7,764 bases of DNA from an uncultured Burkholderiales bacterium (GCA_903923345.1 CAIXXI010000379.1:1-7764); one strand, 5' to 3'. Counted from the stretch's first letter, positions 1 to 6,207 are shown. A program made the numbers and translations. The notes: generated by a model not told the origin, from the sequence alone.

Positions 1-667
1 CCGACTTCATCGCCTCAAAAACCGACCTGACCTGCGCAAACTGCGCCCGCTGAAGGGCGAAGTCATCGCTCGGCGCCGGAATCGCCATCACGCCTCGCAG
101 CCGCATGCGCGGCAATGTGGCAATCAGCTGACCCAGCGCCACCGCCTCCTCAGGTGAGCAACCGCTCTTGGTTTGCTCGCCACTGACATCGACCTGAACA
201 CAGACCATGAGCTCGCCCAGTTCGGGCGGGCGCTGCTCTGACAGCCGCATCGCAATCCGATCACGGTCGATCGAATGGACCCAGTCGAAGGTCTGCGCGA
301 TCAAGCGTGTCTTGTTCGATTGCACCGGCCCAATGAAATGCCACTGCAGCCGATCGTCCTGCGCTGCCCCTGAGCGCATCGCCCAGGCCCGCTGGCAGGC
401 TTCGATCTTCGGTATGGCCTCCTGCAGGTAACTCTCCCCAAAAGCGCGCTGCCCGTGGCTGGCCAGTTCCAGCACCGCCGAGGCGTCGAAGGTCTTGCTG
501 ACCGCCAGCAGTTCGATCGACGCCGGATCGCGCCCGTAATCCCGGGCCGCATGAGTGATGCGGGACAGAACCGCGCCATGCCGCTCGATCAGCCCTCCAG
601 CAGCGCCATTCGTCGGGGCGGACGGCCCTTGCGCGGCTGAACCGGGTGAGATGTCGGATGAAGTCAT
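1..667 (-). CDS. yggS: YggS/PLPHP family pyridoxal phosphate homeostasis protein (3' end outside window)
   Basis: A cytosolic PLP-binding protein with an alanine-racemase-like TIM-barrel fold and no known enzymatic reaction. The family buffers free pyridoxal 5'-phosphate and affects amino-acid and keto-acid balance. The 222 readable codons show the family landmarks in order: LLAVSKT (residues 53-59, with PLP-Schiff-base lysine K58), AFGESYLQEA, the WHFIGPVQSNKT motif, VHSIDRDR, VCVQVDVSGEQTKSG, and RGVMAIPAP near the edge. The C-terminal phosphate-binding part (SMGMS-like motif) lies off the left end, so completeness cannot be judged. The ATG at 667 is the only start-type codon before the conserved core, but it gives about 22 more residues than E. 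coli YggS, and the extra stretch is Ser/Pro/Gly/Ala-rich. No clear Shine-Dalgarno is visible. It is transcribed away from pilT, with start codons 12 bp apart, an arrangement common next to pilT in beta- and gammaproteobacteria. The family call is firm; the exact start is less so. Confidence 0.93.
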   Translation of the reverse strand, partial: MTSSDISPGSAAQGPSAPTNGAAGGLIERHGAVLSRITHAARDYGRDPASIELLAVSKTFDASAVLELASHGQRAFGESYLQEAIPKIEACQRAWAMRSGAAQDDRLQWHFIGPVQSNKTRLIAQTFDWVHSIDRDRIAMRLSEQRPPELGELMVCVQVDVSGEQTKSGCSPEEAVALGQLIATLPRMRLRGVMAIPAPSDDFALQRAQFAQVRSVFEAMKS

Positions 668-679
668 AGAGTTTTGCTT

Positions 680-1723
680 ATGGATATCGCGGAACTGCTG
701 GCATTTGCCGTTAAGAACAAGGCCTCCGACCTGCACCTGTCGGCTGGCCTGCCTCCCATGATCCGGGTTCATGGCGACGTGCGGCGAATCAATCTGCCGC
801 CGATGGACCACTCGGCCGTTCATTCGATGATCTACGACATCATGAACGACTCGCAACGCAAGGCCTACGAAGAGCACCTTGAGTGCGACTTCTCCTTCGC
901 CATTCCGGGTCTGGCGCGCTTCCGGGTCAATGCGTTTGTCCAGCAGCACGGTGCGGGCGCAGTGATGCGCACGATTCCGTCCAAGATCCTGTCGCTGGCT
1001 GACCTGAACGCACCCAAGATTTTCGCAGAACTCGCGATGCAGCCGCGCGGTCTGATCCTGGTGACCGGCCCGACCGGCTCGGGCAAGTCGACCACGCTGG
1101 CTGGGATGGTCAATCACATCAATGAAAATCAGTACGGCCACATCCTGACGGTCGAGGATCCGATCGAGTTCGTGCATGAATCCAAGCGCTGCCTGATCAA
1201 TCAGCGCGAGGTCGGCCCGCACACGCTGTCATTCAACAACGCGCTGCGCTCGGCCCTGCGCGAAGACCCGGACATCATCCTGGTGGGCGAATTGCGCGAC
1301 CTGGAGACCATCCGGCTGGCACTGACCGCGGCCGAAACCGGTCACCTGGTGTTCGGCACCTTGCACACCACCAGCGCGGCCAAGACCGTCGACCGGGTGA
1401 TTGACGTCTTTCCCGCAGCCGAGAAAGACATGGTCCGCGCGATGCTGTCGGAATCGCTCAAGGCGGTGATTTCGCAGTCCCTGCTCAAGACCAAGGATGG
1501 CGCCGGGCGCGTGGCCGCCCACGAAATCATGATCGGCACGCCAGCGATCCGAAACCTGATCCGCGAGGCCAAGATTGCCCAGATGAACGCCTCGATCCAG
1601 ACGGGTGGCGCGCTTGGCATGCAGACCCTCGACCAATGCCTGACCGATCTGGTCCGGCGCAATCTGATTTCGATGGCCGAGGCGCGCGGCGCAGCGGCCA
1701 ACAAGGACAACTTCCCAGGCTGA
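680..1723 (+). CDS. pilT: Type IV pilus retraction ATPase PilT
   Basis: Hexameric cytoplasmic ATPase of the GspE/PilT secretion-ATPase family. It docks on the inner-membrane platform PilC and powers pilus depolymerisation, giving twitching motility and DNA uptake. The 347-residue protein has the usual PilT length and layout: an N-terminal PAS-like domain (about 1-100, opening MDIAELLAF then KASDLHLSAG), then a RecA-like core. Visible motifs are Walker A GPTGSGKST (130-138, K136), the Asp box ILTVEDPIEFVH (155-166, catalytic-type E159), Walker B DIILVGELRD (198-207, E204), the His box TGHLVFGTLHTTSA (220-233, H229), and the C-terminal AIRNLIRE (289-296), the motif required for retraction in known PilT proteins. 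The ATG at 680 was chosen because it gives the canonical MDIAELL start; an in-frame TTG at 674 would add two residues. The upstream AGAG at 668-671 is a weak ribosome site. All key residues are intact. It is followed by pilU, presumably co-transcribed; its promoter must lie inside the divergent yggS coding sequence. Confidence 0.98.
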   Translation: MDIAELLAFAVKNKASDLHLSAGLPPMIRVHGDVRRINLPPMDHSAVHSMIYDIMNDSQRKAYEEHLECDFSFAIPGLARFRVNAFVQQHGAGAVMRTIPSKILSLADLNAPKIFAELAMQPRGLILVTGPTGSGKSTTLAGMVNHINENQYGHILTVEDPIEFVHESKRCLINQREVGPHTLSFNNALRSALREDPDIILVGELRDLETIRLALTAAETGHLVFGTLHTTSAAKTVDRVIDVFPAAEKDMVRAMLSESLKAVISQSLLKTKDGAGRVAAHEIMIGTPAIRNLIREAKIAQMNASIQTGGALGMQTLDQCLTDLVRRNLISMAEARGAAANKDNFPG

Positions 1724-1726
1724 GCC

Positions 1727-1730
1727 AGGA
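1727..1730 (+). promoter_or_regulatory. Ribosome-binding site AGGA of pilU
   Basis: AGGA lies in the 12-bp gap between the pilT stop and the ATG at 1736, with 5 nt spacing. It matters because it supports the upstream start of pilU over the internal ATG at 1838, which has no purine-rich element in front of it. Confidence 0.6.
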
Positions 1731-1735
1731 CACGC

Positions 1736-2971
1736 ATGGACCTTTCAGGCATTCCGGGCAACCGACCGACACAGCCACCGGGCGCAGCCAGCGGCGCGTC
1801 CAATGCCGCCAGCAATGGCGCCGCACGCGCCACCACCATGGAGCGCGAGCAGGCCTCGCGCTTTCTGCGCGATCTGCTCAAGCTGATGGCGACGCGCAAC
1901 GGCTCCGACCTCTTCCTGACCGCCGATTTTCCGCCGGCCTTCAAGATCGACGGCAAGCTCACCCCGGTGTCGGCCGTGCCGCTGACCGCGCAGCACACCA
2001 TCGAGCTGGCAAGGGCCGCCATGAACGACCGGCAGGCCGCCGAATTCGAGGCGAAAAAAGAGCTGAATTTCGCCATCGCACCGAGTGGGATCGGCCGTTT
2101 TCGCGTCAATGTCTTCATGCAGCTGGGCCGGGTCGGCATGGTGATGCGGGTCATCCAGAGCCGCATCCCGACCCTCAACGAGTTGGACATGCCACCGGTC
2201 ATGCCCGATCTGGCGATGAGCAAGCGCGGCCTGATCATCGTGGTGGGCGCAACCGGCTCGGGCAAATCGACCACATTGGCCGCGATGATCGGCCATCGCA
2301 ATGAGCACTCGCACGGCCACATCGTCACGATCGAGGACCCGGTCGAATTCGTTCACCCGCATCGCAACTGCATCGTCACGCACCGCGAGGTGGGCGTTGA
2401 TACCGACAGCTGGGAAATCGCGCTCAAGAACACGCTGCGTCAGGCGCCCGATGTGATCATGATCGGCGAGATCCGCGATCGCCATACGATGGAGCATGCG
2501 ATTGCATTTGCAGAGACCGGCCACCTGTGCCTGGCCACCCTGCACTCGAACAATGCCAACCAGGCGCTCGATCGGATCATCAATTTCTTCCCCGAGGAGC
2601 GCCGTCAGCAGTTGCTGATGGACCTGTCCCTGAACCTGCGGGGCATCGTTTCGCAACGCCTGCTGCCGCGTGAAGCCGGGGAAGGGCGTTCACCGGCCGT
2701 CGAGGTGATGCTCAATTCGCCGCTGATCGCCGACCTGATCTTCAAGGGCGACGTGGCCAGCATCAAGGAAGTGATGAAGAAGTCGCGCGAGCTGGGCATG
2801 CAGACCTTCGACCAGGCGCTCTTCGATCTCTATGAGGCCGGCAAGATCAGCCTAGCCGATGCACTGCGCAATGCCGATTCGGTCAATGACCTGCGCTTGA
2901 ACGTCAAACTCAACAGCACCCGCGACCGGCGCGATCTGTATCAGGGCACCGAGCAGCTCGGCATCATCTGA
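1736..2971 (+). CDS. pilU: PilT-like retraction ATPase PilU
   Basis: Accessory type IV pilus retraction ATPase, a PilT paralogue. In characterised systems it works with PilT and adds force rather than retracting pili alone. From the ATG at 1736 the protein has 411 residues. Residues 1-34 are a Gly/Ala/Ser/Pro-rich low-complexity leader; the family-like sequence begins at MEREQ (residue 35, ATG at 1838), giving 377 residues, close to the usual PilU size. Core motifs are NGSDLFLTADFPPAFKIDG (about 55-73), Walker A GATGSGKST (171-179, K177), the Asp box IVTIEDPVEFVH (196-207), Walker B DVIMIGEIRD (239-248, E245), the His box TGHLCLATLHSNNA (261-274), and FDQALFDLY near 358-366. At the place of the PilT AIRNLIRE motif it has LIADLIF (330-336), which with the longer C-terminal tail separates PilU from PilT. 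The start at 1736 is preferred for its Shine-Dalgarno and operon spacing, but 1838 is a real alternative. Confidence 0.96.
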   Translation: MDLSGIPGNRPTQPPGAASGASNAASNGAARATTMEREQASRFLRDLLKLMATRNGSDLFLTADFPPAFKIDGKLTPVSAVPLTAQHTIELARAAMNDRQAAEFEAKKELNFAIAPSGIGRFRVNVFMQLGRVGMVMRVIQSRIPTLNELDMPPVMPDLAMSKRGLIIVVGATGSGKSTTLAAMIGHRNEHSHGHIVTIEDPVEFVHPHRNCIVTHREVGVDTDSWEIALKNTLRQAPDVIMIGEIRDRHTMEHAIAFAETGHLCLATLHSNNANQALDRIINFFPEERRQQLLMDLSLNLRGIVSQRLLPREAGEGRSPAVEVMLNSPLIADLIFKGDVASIKEVMKKSRELGMQTFDQALFDLYEAGKISLADALRNADSVNDLRLNVKLNSTRDRRDLYQGTEQLGII

Positions 2972-2986
2972 TCCAAGGATCGCGGT

Positions 2987-3964
2987 TTATTCGAGGCTGA
3001 TCTTCGACTGCTCGATCAGCAGCCGCCAGCGTTCGGTTTCTGTGGCCAGGAACCGGGAAAAGTCCTCTGCTGAGCCGGGCATCGGGTCGGCGCCCTGAGA
3101 CAGCAGGCGTTCACGGAACTTCGGCTCATTCAGAATCAATTGCAGTTCGCGGTTCAGGCGCGTGCGGATGTCGGCCGGCAGGCCTGCCGGTGCAACCAGT
3201 CCGTACCAGGTGGAAATCCGGTAGCCCGGCACACCGGCTTCGGCAATCGTCGGGATCTCCGGTGCGGCGGCTGACCGGTTCTCGGTGGTCACGCCGAGTG
3301 CTCGCAGCTTGCCGGCCTTCACCTGCGGCAGCGCACTGGGCAGATTCGGAAAACTGAACTGCACCACGCCCGCGATCAGGTCGGGCATGGCACTGCCGGT
3401 GCCGCGATAAGGCACATGCACCGCATCGATTTTCGCCATGCGCTTGAGCAGCTCGGCCGACAGGTGCACCGAGGTGCCGTTGCCGGCCGAGGCAAAACTG
3501 AGCTTGCCCGGGTTGGCGCGGGCATCGGCGATCAGGTCATTGAGTGTGCGATACGGTGAACTCGCCGGCACGACCAGCACGTTCGGTGCGGAAAAGACCA
3601 GGCCGATGGTGCTGAAGTCTCGGATGGGATCGTGATTGAGCTTGCGGTACAGCGCGGGATTCACCGCATGCCCGATCGAGGGCATGTACAGCGTGTAGCC
3701 GTCGGGCTTGGAACGGGCGACCGCATCCGCGGCGATGTTGCCGTTGGCCCCCGCAAGGTTCTCCACCACCACCGGCTGGCCCATGCGCTGCGCGAGGTTT
3801 TCTGCGAGTGCTCGACCCACGGTGTCGGCCGCGCCGCCGGCACTGAAGCCAACCACCAGGCGAATCGGCTTGCTCGGGTAATCGGAGGTCTGGGCGACTG
3901 CAGCGCTGACCACGCCCAGGAGCCCCAGCAGGATCAGGCTGCGCCGAATGAATGTGTTCTTCAT
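2987..3964 (-). CDS. Bug/TctC-family periplasmic substrate-binding protein
   Basis: Tripartite tricarboxylate transporter-type binding protein (Bug family), expected to be secreted to the periplasm and to bind a small carboxylated solute. The 325-residue protein starts with a signal peptide: basic KNTFIRR, a hydrophobic ILLGLLGVVSAAV stretch, and an AVA-Q cleavage site after residue 24. The mature chain opens YPSKPIRLVVGFSAGGAADT (29-48), the family's signature first ligand loop; later landmarks are ENLAGANGNIAAD (68-80), KPDGYTL (86-92), PGKLSFASAGNGTSVHLSAE (152-171) and DAVHVPYRG (180-188). Length is normal. The ATG at 3964 overlaps the stop of the upstream RNA methyltransferase gene (ATGA), and no Shine-Dalgarno is seen, so translation probably depends on coupling. 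The reading frame stays open upstream, but the signal peptide fixes the start. No TctA or TctB membrane genes are in the window, as is usual for Bug paralogues. The ligand cannot be predicted from sequence. Confidence 0.94.
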   Translation of the reverse strand: MKNTFIRRSLILLGLLGVVSAAVAQTSDYPSKPIRLVVGFSAGGAADTVGRALAENLAQRMGQPVVVENLAGANGNIAADAVARSKPDGYTLYMPSIGHAVNPALYRKLNHDPIRDFSTIGLVFSAPNVLVVPASSPYRTLNDLIADARANPGKLSFASAGNGTSVHLSAELLKRMAKIDAVHVPYRGTGSAMPDLIAGVVQFSFPNLPSALPQVKAGKLRALGVTTENRSAAAPEIPTIAEAGVPGYRISTWYGLVAPAGLPADIRTRLNRELQLILNEPKFRERLLSQGADPMPGSAEDFSRFLATETERWRLLIEQSKISLE

Positions 3965-5157
3965 GGTCGTTTGATTGGGTCGGTGGAGACCGCGCGCGGT
4001 TCGCGTGCCGAACCCGCGACCATCTCGATGCGAAACAGCCGGCATTCCAGCGCGCCATTGAACAGCGGCGTGCGCAGTGAAGGCTTCAGGCGCATCAGCT
4101 TGGGCACTTCCAGGTCGCTGGTGAACAGGCACACGCTCCAGCCGGCGAATTTTTGCTTGAGCAGGCTGGCAAAGGCCGGCCAGAAATCGCCCGCCTGCGC
4201 AAAGGCCTGCCGGCCCTTGATGTCGAGGCGCTCGCCATAGGGCGGATTGGCGAGCAGCAGACCGGCCTGAGCGGGCGCTGCGTCCATGCGCAGCACATCG
4301 AGCTGTCGGAAATTGACCCAGTCCTGAGGCACGCCGCTGCGGGCCATGTTGGCTCGGGCTGCCGCGACCGCAGCTTCCGAGACATCCGAGCCGAAGATCG
4401 TCGGGGACGATGGGGCCGGATGCGGGGCGAATCGGCGCATTCGGTCCCAGGCTGCGCGGTCGAATCCGCGCATGCGCTCGAATCCGAAGCGCCGGGTCGC
4501 ACCGGGTGGCACGCCGGCGGCCTGCATGGCGGCTTCGATGATGATCGTGCCTGATCCGCAAAACGGATCGAGCAGCGGCTGTTCAGGCGTCCATCCGGCC
4601 AGTGCCAGCAGGCCGGCCGCGAGGTTTTCCTTCATCGGTGCATCGACGCCGTCTCGCCGCCAACCGCGCTTGAACAGCGACTCGCCGGACCAGTCCAGAT
4701 AGAGGGTGACGTGATCGGCATCGAGAAAGGCGAACACGCGTCGATCCGGGCGTTGACGCTCCACCGAGGGGCGGTCGCCGAAGCGCTCGCGCATCCGGTC
4801 GACGATGCCGTCCTTGATCCGCAGGTTCGCGAACTGAAGGCTGCGCACCTTCGCGCCACTGCCCGTGGTGTCGACCCGCAACGAAGTCAGCGGATCGTGC
4901 CAGCGCTCCCAGTCGGTGTCGTGGGCGAGGCGATAGAGGTCGTCCTCACTGTGCAGCGGGCCGCGGGCGACCTGCTGCAGGATGCGGCTGGCGATGCGCG
5001 AATGCAGGTTGGCCGACAGGCCGATGTGCTGATCGCCCTCGAAGCCGACCCCACCCGGAACCGGCCTGACCTGGCCCGCTCCGATCGTTTTGAGCTCGGC
5101 TGCCAGAGGCGCTTCGAGCCCGCGCGGGCAGGGGGCGAAAAAGCGGATCGGGGTCAA
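3961..5157 (-). CDS. rlmL: RlmL-type THUMP-domain rRNA (guanine-N2) methyltransferase
   Basis: Class I SAM-dependent RNA methyltransferase of COG0116, the family of the N-terminal half of E. coli RlmL, which makes m2G2445 in 23S rRNA. The 398-residue protein has a short N-terminal domain (FFAPCPRGLE, 6-15), a THUMP RNA-binding region (about 45-155, ending in VTLYLDWSGESLFKRGWR), then the Rossmann-like catalytic domain: APMKENLAAGLL (173-184), SAM-binding motif I DPFCGSGT (197-204), IFGSDVSEAAVAAARANMARSGV (254-276), catalytic motif IV NPPYGERL (304-311), and the C-terminal NGALECRLFRIEM (367-379). It is the short form; the RlmK domain fused in E. coli (about 700 residues) is absent. The start is TTG at 5157, overlapping the preceding stop as TTGA. 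A stop lies in frame just upstream, and the N-terminus matches the family at this point, so TTG is the best start. The target site is inferred from the family only, so the symbol is provisional. Confidence 0.9.
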   Translation of the reverse strand: MTPIRFFAPCPRGLEAPLAAELKTIGAGQVRPVPGGVGFEGDQHIGLSANLHSRIASRILQQVARGPLHSEDDLYRLAHDTDWERWHDPLTSLRVDTTGSGAKVRSLQFANLRIKDGIVDRMRERFGDRPSVERQRPDRRVFAFLDADHVTLYLDWSGESLFKRGWRRDGVDAPMKENLAAGLLALAGWTPEQPLLDPFCGSGTIIIEAAMQAAGVPPGATRRFGFERMRGFDRAAWDRMRRFAPHPAPSSPTIFGSDVSEAAVAAARANMARSGVPQDWVNFRQLDVLRMDAAPAQAGLLLANPPYGERLDIKGRQAFAQAGDFWPAFASLLKQKFAGWSVCLFTSDLEVPKLMRLKPSLRTPLFNGALECRLFRIEMVAGSAREPRAVSTDPIKRP

Positions 5158-5747
5158 CCGGCGAGCGCCCGGTCAACGAACTCCAACCGATCCTGGCCCC
5201 AGAACGGCACGCCGTTGATCAGATAGAAGGGCGCACCGAAGACCTCGTCGCGAATGGCTGCTTCGGTGTAGGTATCGAAGGTGCTTGCAGCGTCGGCGGT
5301 GCGCGCTGTGATCGCAGCCGCGTCGAGTCCGCGTTCGGCGAGGATCGCAGTGCGTGTGGCCGCGTCGGAAATGTCACGGTCTTCTGCCCAGCAGGCTCGC
5401 AGCAGCGCGCCGGCCAGGCCCAGAGCGGCTTCGGTGCCCAGGGCGAGGTCGCAGGCGATGATCAGCCGCGCGGCATCGTCGGCCGGGATCGGGAAATGCT
5501 TGGGATGAATGTTCAGGGGCAGGCCGGTGAACTCACGCCAGCGGGCCAGTTCATGCAGTCGGTAGGCCTGACGCTGCGGTGCCCGTTTGGCTAGCGGCAG
5601 ACCACCCGAGATCGGGAACACCCGGCCCAGGTCGATGGGACGCAGCTGAATCTGTGCGCCATGGCGACGGGCAATCGCCAGCAGGCGTTCGTGGCCCAGG
5701 TAGGTCCAGGGGGACACTGGGGACATGTAATAGGTCAGGGTCTTCAT
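5154..5747 (-). CDS. 2-hydroxychromene-2-carboxylate isomerase-family protein (DsbA-like, GST-kappa fold)
   Basis: Cytosolic thioredoxin-fold protein of the DsbA/GST-kappa superfamily. The founding member NahD uses glutathione to isomerise 2-hydroxychromene-2-carboxylate during naphthalene breakdown. The 197-residue protein begins MKTLTYYMSPVSPWTYLG; S9 aligns with the catalytic serine of NahD, where a DsbA would carry the CxxC, and there is no CxxC here. A helical insertion follows (about 60-150). The C-terminal part VFGAPFYLINGVPFWGQDRLEFVDRAL (169-195) carries the cis-proline loop at P173 and the conserved FWGQDRLE. Length is typical. The start at 5747 is supported by GGAG at 5755-5758, 7 nt upstream; the frame stays open further upstream but lacks homology. 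Its stop overlaps the rlmL-like TTG start. No aromatic-degradation genes are nearby, so the naphthalene reaction is unlikely to be its role; a glutathione-linked activity on an unknown substrate is an inference. Confidence 0.9.
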   Translation of the reverse strand: MKTLTYYMSPVSPWTYLGHERLLAIARRHGAQIQLRPIDLGRVFPISGGLPLAKRAPQRQAYRLHELARWREFTGLPLNIHPKHFPIPADDAARLIIACDLALGTEAALGLAGALLRACWAEDRDISDAATRTAILAERGLDAAAITARTADAASTFDTYTEAAIRDEVFGAPFYLINGVPFWGQDRLEFVDRALAG

Positions 5748-5754
5748 TGGGAAG

Positions 5755-5758
5755 CTCC
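5755..5758 (-). promoter_or_regulatory. Ribosome-binding site GGAG of the isomerase-like gene
   Basis: GGAG on the minus strand lies 7 nt before the ATG at 5747, inside the 14-bp gap after the HemJ-like stop. It is the only clear Shine-Dalgarno in the four-gene cluster and fixes the start of the isomerase-like protein. Confidence 0.6.
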
Positions 5759-5761
5759 GAT

Positions 5762-6178
5762 TCAGAATGGCTTGACAACGACCAGCAGCACCACCGCCAC
5801 CAGCAGCAGCACCGGTGCCTCGTTGAACCACCGATACCAGACATGCGAGCGGGTGTTCTCGCCTCGCTCGAAACGCTTGATCATGGCGCCGCAGACAGGG
5901 TGGTAGCCAAGGAGCAGCACCACCAGCGCCAGCTTGGCATGCATCCAGCCACCGCCGATGCCGTAGCCCAGCCACAGCCACAGACCCAGCCCGAGCGCCA
6001 GGATCATGAGCGGGCCCATGAATCGGTACAGCTTGCGGGCCATCAGCAGCAGCCGCTCGCGCTCTGCGACCGACTTTGAGTCGACCATGGCCAGGTTCAC
6101 CAGGATGCGGGGCAGATAGAACAGGCCGGCAAACCAGCTGGTGACAAACACGATGTGGAAGGCTTTGATCCAGAGCAT
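5762..6178 (-). CDS. HemJ/CopD-like (UPF0093) integral membrane protein
   Basis: Small inner-membrane protein of 138 residues, matching the UPF0093 family that includes HemJ, a protoporphyrinogen IX oxidase using bound heme; databases often label the Burkholderiales form CopD family. Visible landmarks are LWIKAFHIVFVTSWFAGLFYLPR (2-24, with H8 at the conserved heme-ligand position), ARKLYRFMGPLMILALGLGLWLWLG (47-71), GWMHAKLALVVLLLGYH (77-93, H80 and H93), and the C-terminal FNEAPVLLLVAVVLLVVVKPF (118-138). These give four hydrophobic segments, about 5-24, 53-72, 80-98 and 121-136. Where HemJ proteins usually read LPRLFVYH, this one reads LPRILVNLA, so the second histidine is absent. The ATG at 6178 has no Shine-Dalgarno and sits 6 nt after a TACAAT box. 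It is first in the cluster, 14 bp ahead of the isomerase-like gene. The family is confident; the enzymatic assignment to heme synthesis is an inference. Confidence 0.85.
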   Translation of the reverse strand: MLWIKAFHIVFVTSWFAGLFYLPRILVNLAMVDSKSVAERERLLLMARKLYRFMGPLMILALGLGLWLWLGYGIGGGWMHAKLALVVLLLGYHPVCGAMIKRFERGENTRSHVWYRWFNEAPVLLLVAVVLLVVVKPF

Positions 6179-6184
6179 CCGGAG

Positions 6185-6190
6185 ATTGTA
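6185..6190 (-). promoter_or_regulatory. Candidate -10 box TACAAT of the minus-strand cluster
   Basis: TACAAT on the minus strand, a 5/6 match to TATAAT, ends 6 nt before the ATG of the HemJ-like gene. No TTGACA-like -35 is seen 16-18 bp upstream. If functional, the transcript would begin at or next to the start codon. Confidence 0.35.
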
Positions 6191-6201
6191 CCGGCCGAGG
6201 C

Positions 6202-6207
6202 TAGAAT
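6202..6207 (+). promoter_or_regulatory. Candidate -10 box TAGAAT of the DUF1993 gene
   Basis: TAGAAT (within GGCTAGAATGC) is a 5/6 match to the sigma-70 -10 consensus and lies 43 bp before the ATG at 6251, leaving a leader of roughly 35-40 nt. No convincing -35 is present. The AT-poor surroundings make the two -10-like boxes in this 72-bp divergent gap stand out. Confidence 0.4.

Noticed and set aside
1636..2304. Plus-strand open frame bridging the pilT-pilU junction
   Set aside because: It is out of frame with both genes, with Gln/Arg/His-rich composition and no recognisable domain.
1342..2328. Long open frame antisense to pilT and pilU (328 residues), and another at 1745-2656 (303 residues)
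   Set aside because: Both are typical GC-rich shadow frames: Arg/Ala-rich or His/Asp-rich composition, no motif, and they cover strongly conserved pilT/pilU codons.
680..2971. Tandem similarity between pilT and pilU as a recent duplication
   Set aside because: The two proteins show the known ancient PilT/PilU differences (AIRNLIRE present in one, absent in the other; different tails), so this is the normal paralogue pair.
3965..4561. Upstream continuation of the Bug reading frame, giving a 524-residue protein
   Set aside because: The extra part lies over the methyltransferase gene in another frame, is Arg/Pro/Ala-rich without homology, and a clear signal peptide starts at 3964.
5778..5822. 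CAG/CAC-rich stretch resembling a trinucleotide repeat
   Set aside because: It is the codon pattern of the Leu/Val-rich last membrane segment of the HemJ-like protein, not a regular repeat.
5748..5981. Upstream extension of the isomerase-like frame
   Set aside because: It overlaps the HemJ-like gene, shows no family similarity, and the ATG at 5747 has a good ribosome site and the canonical N-terminus.
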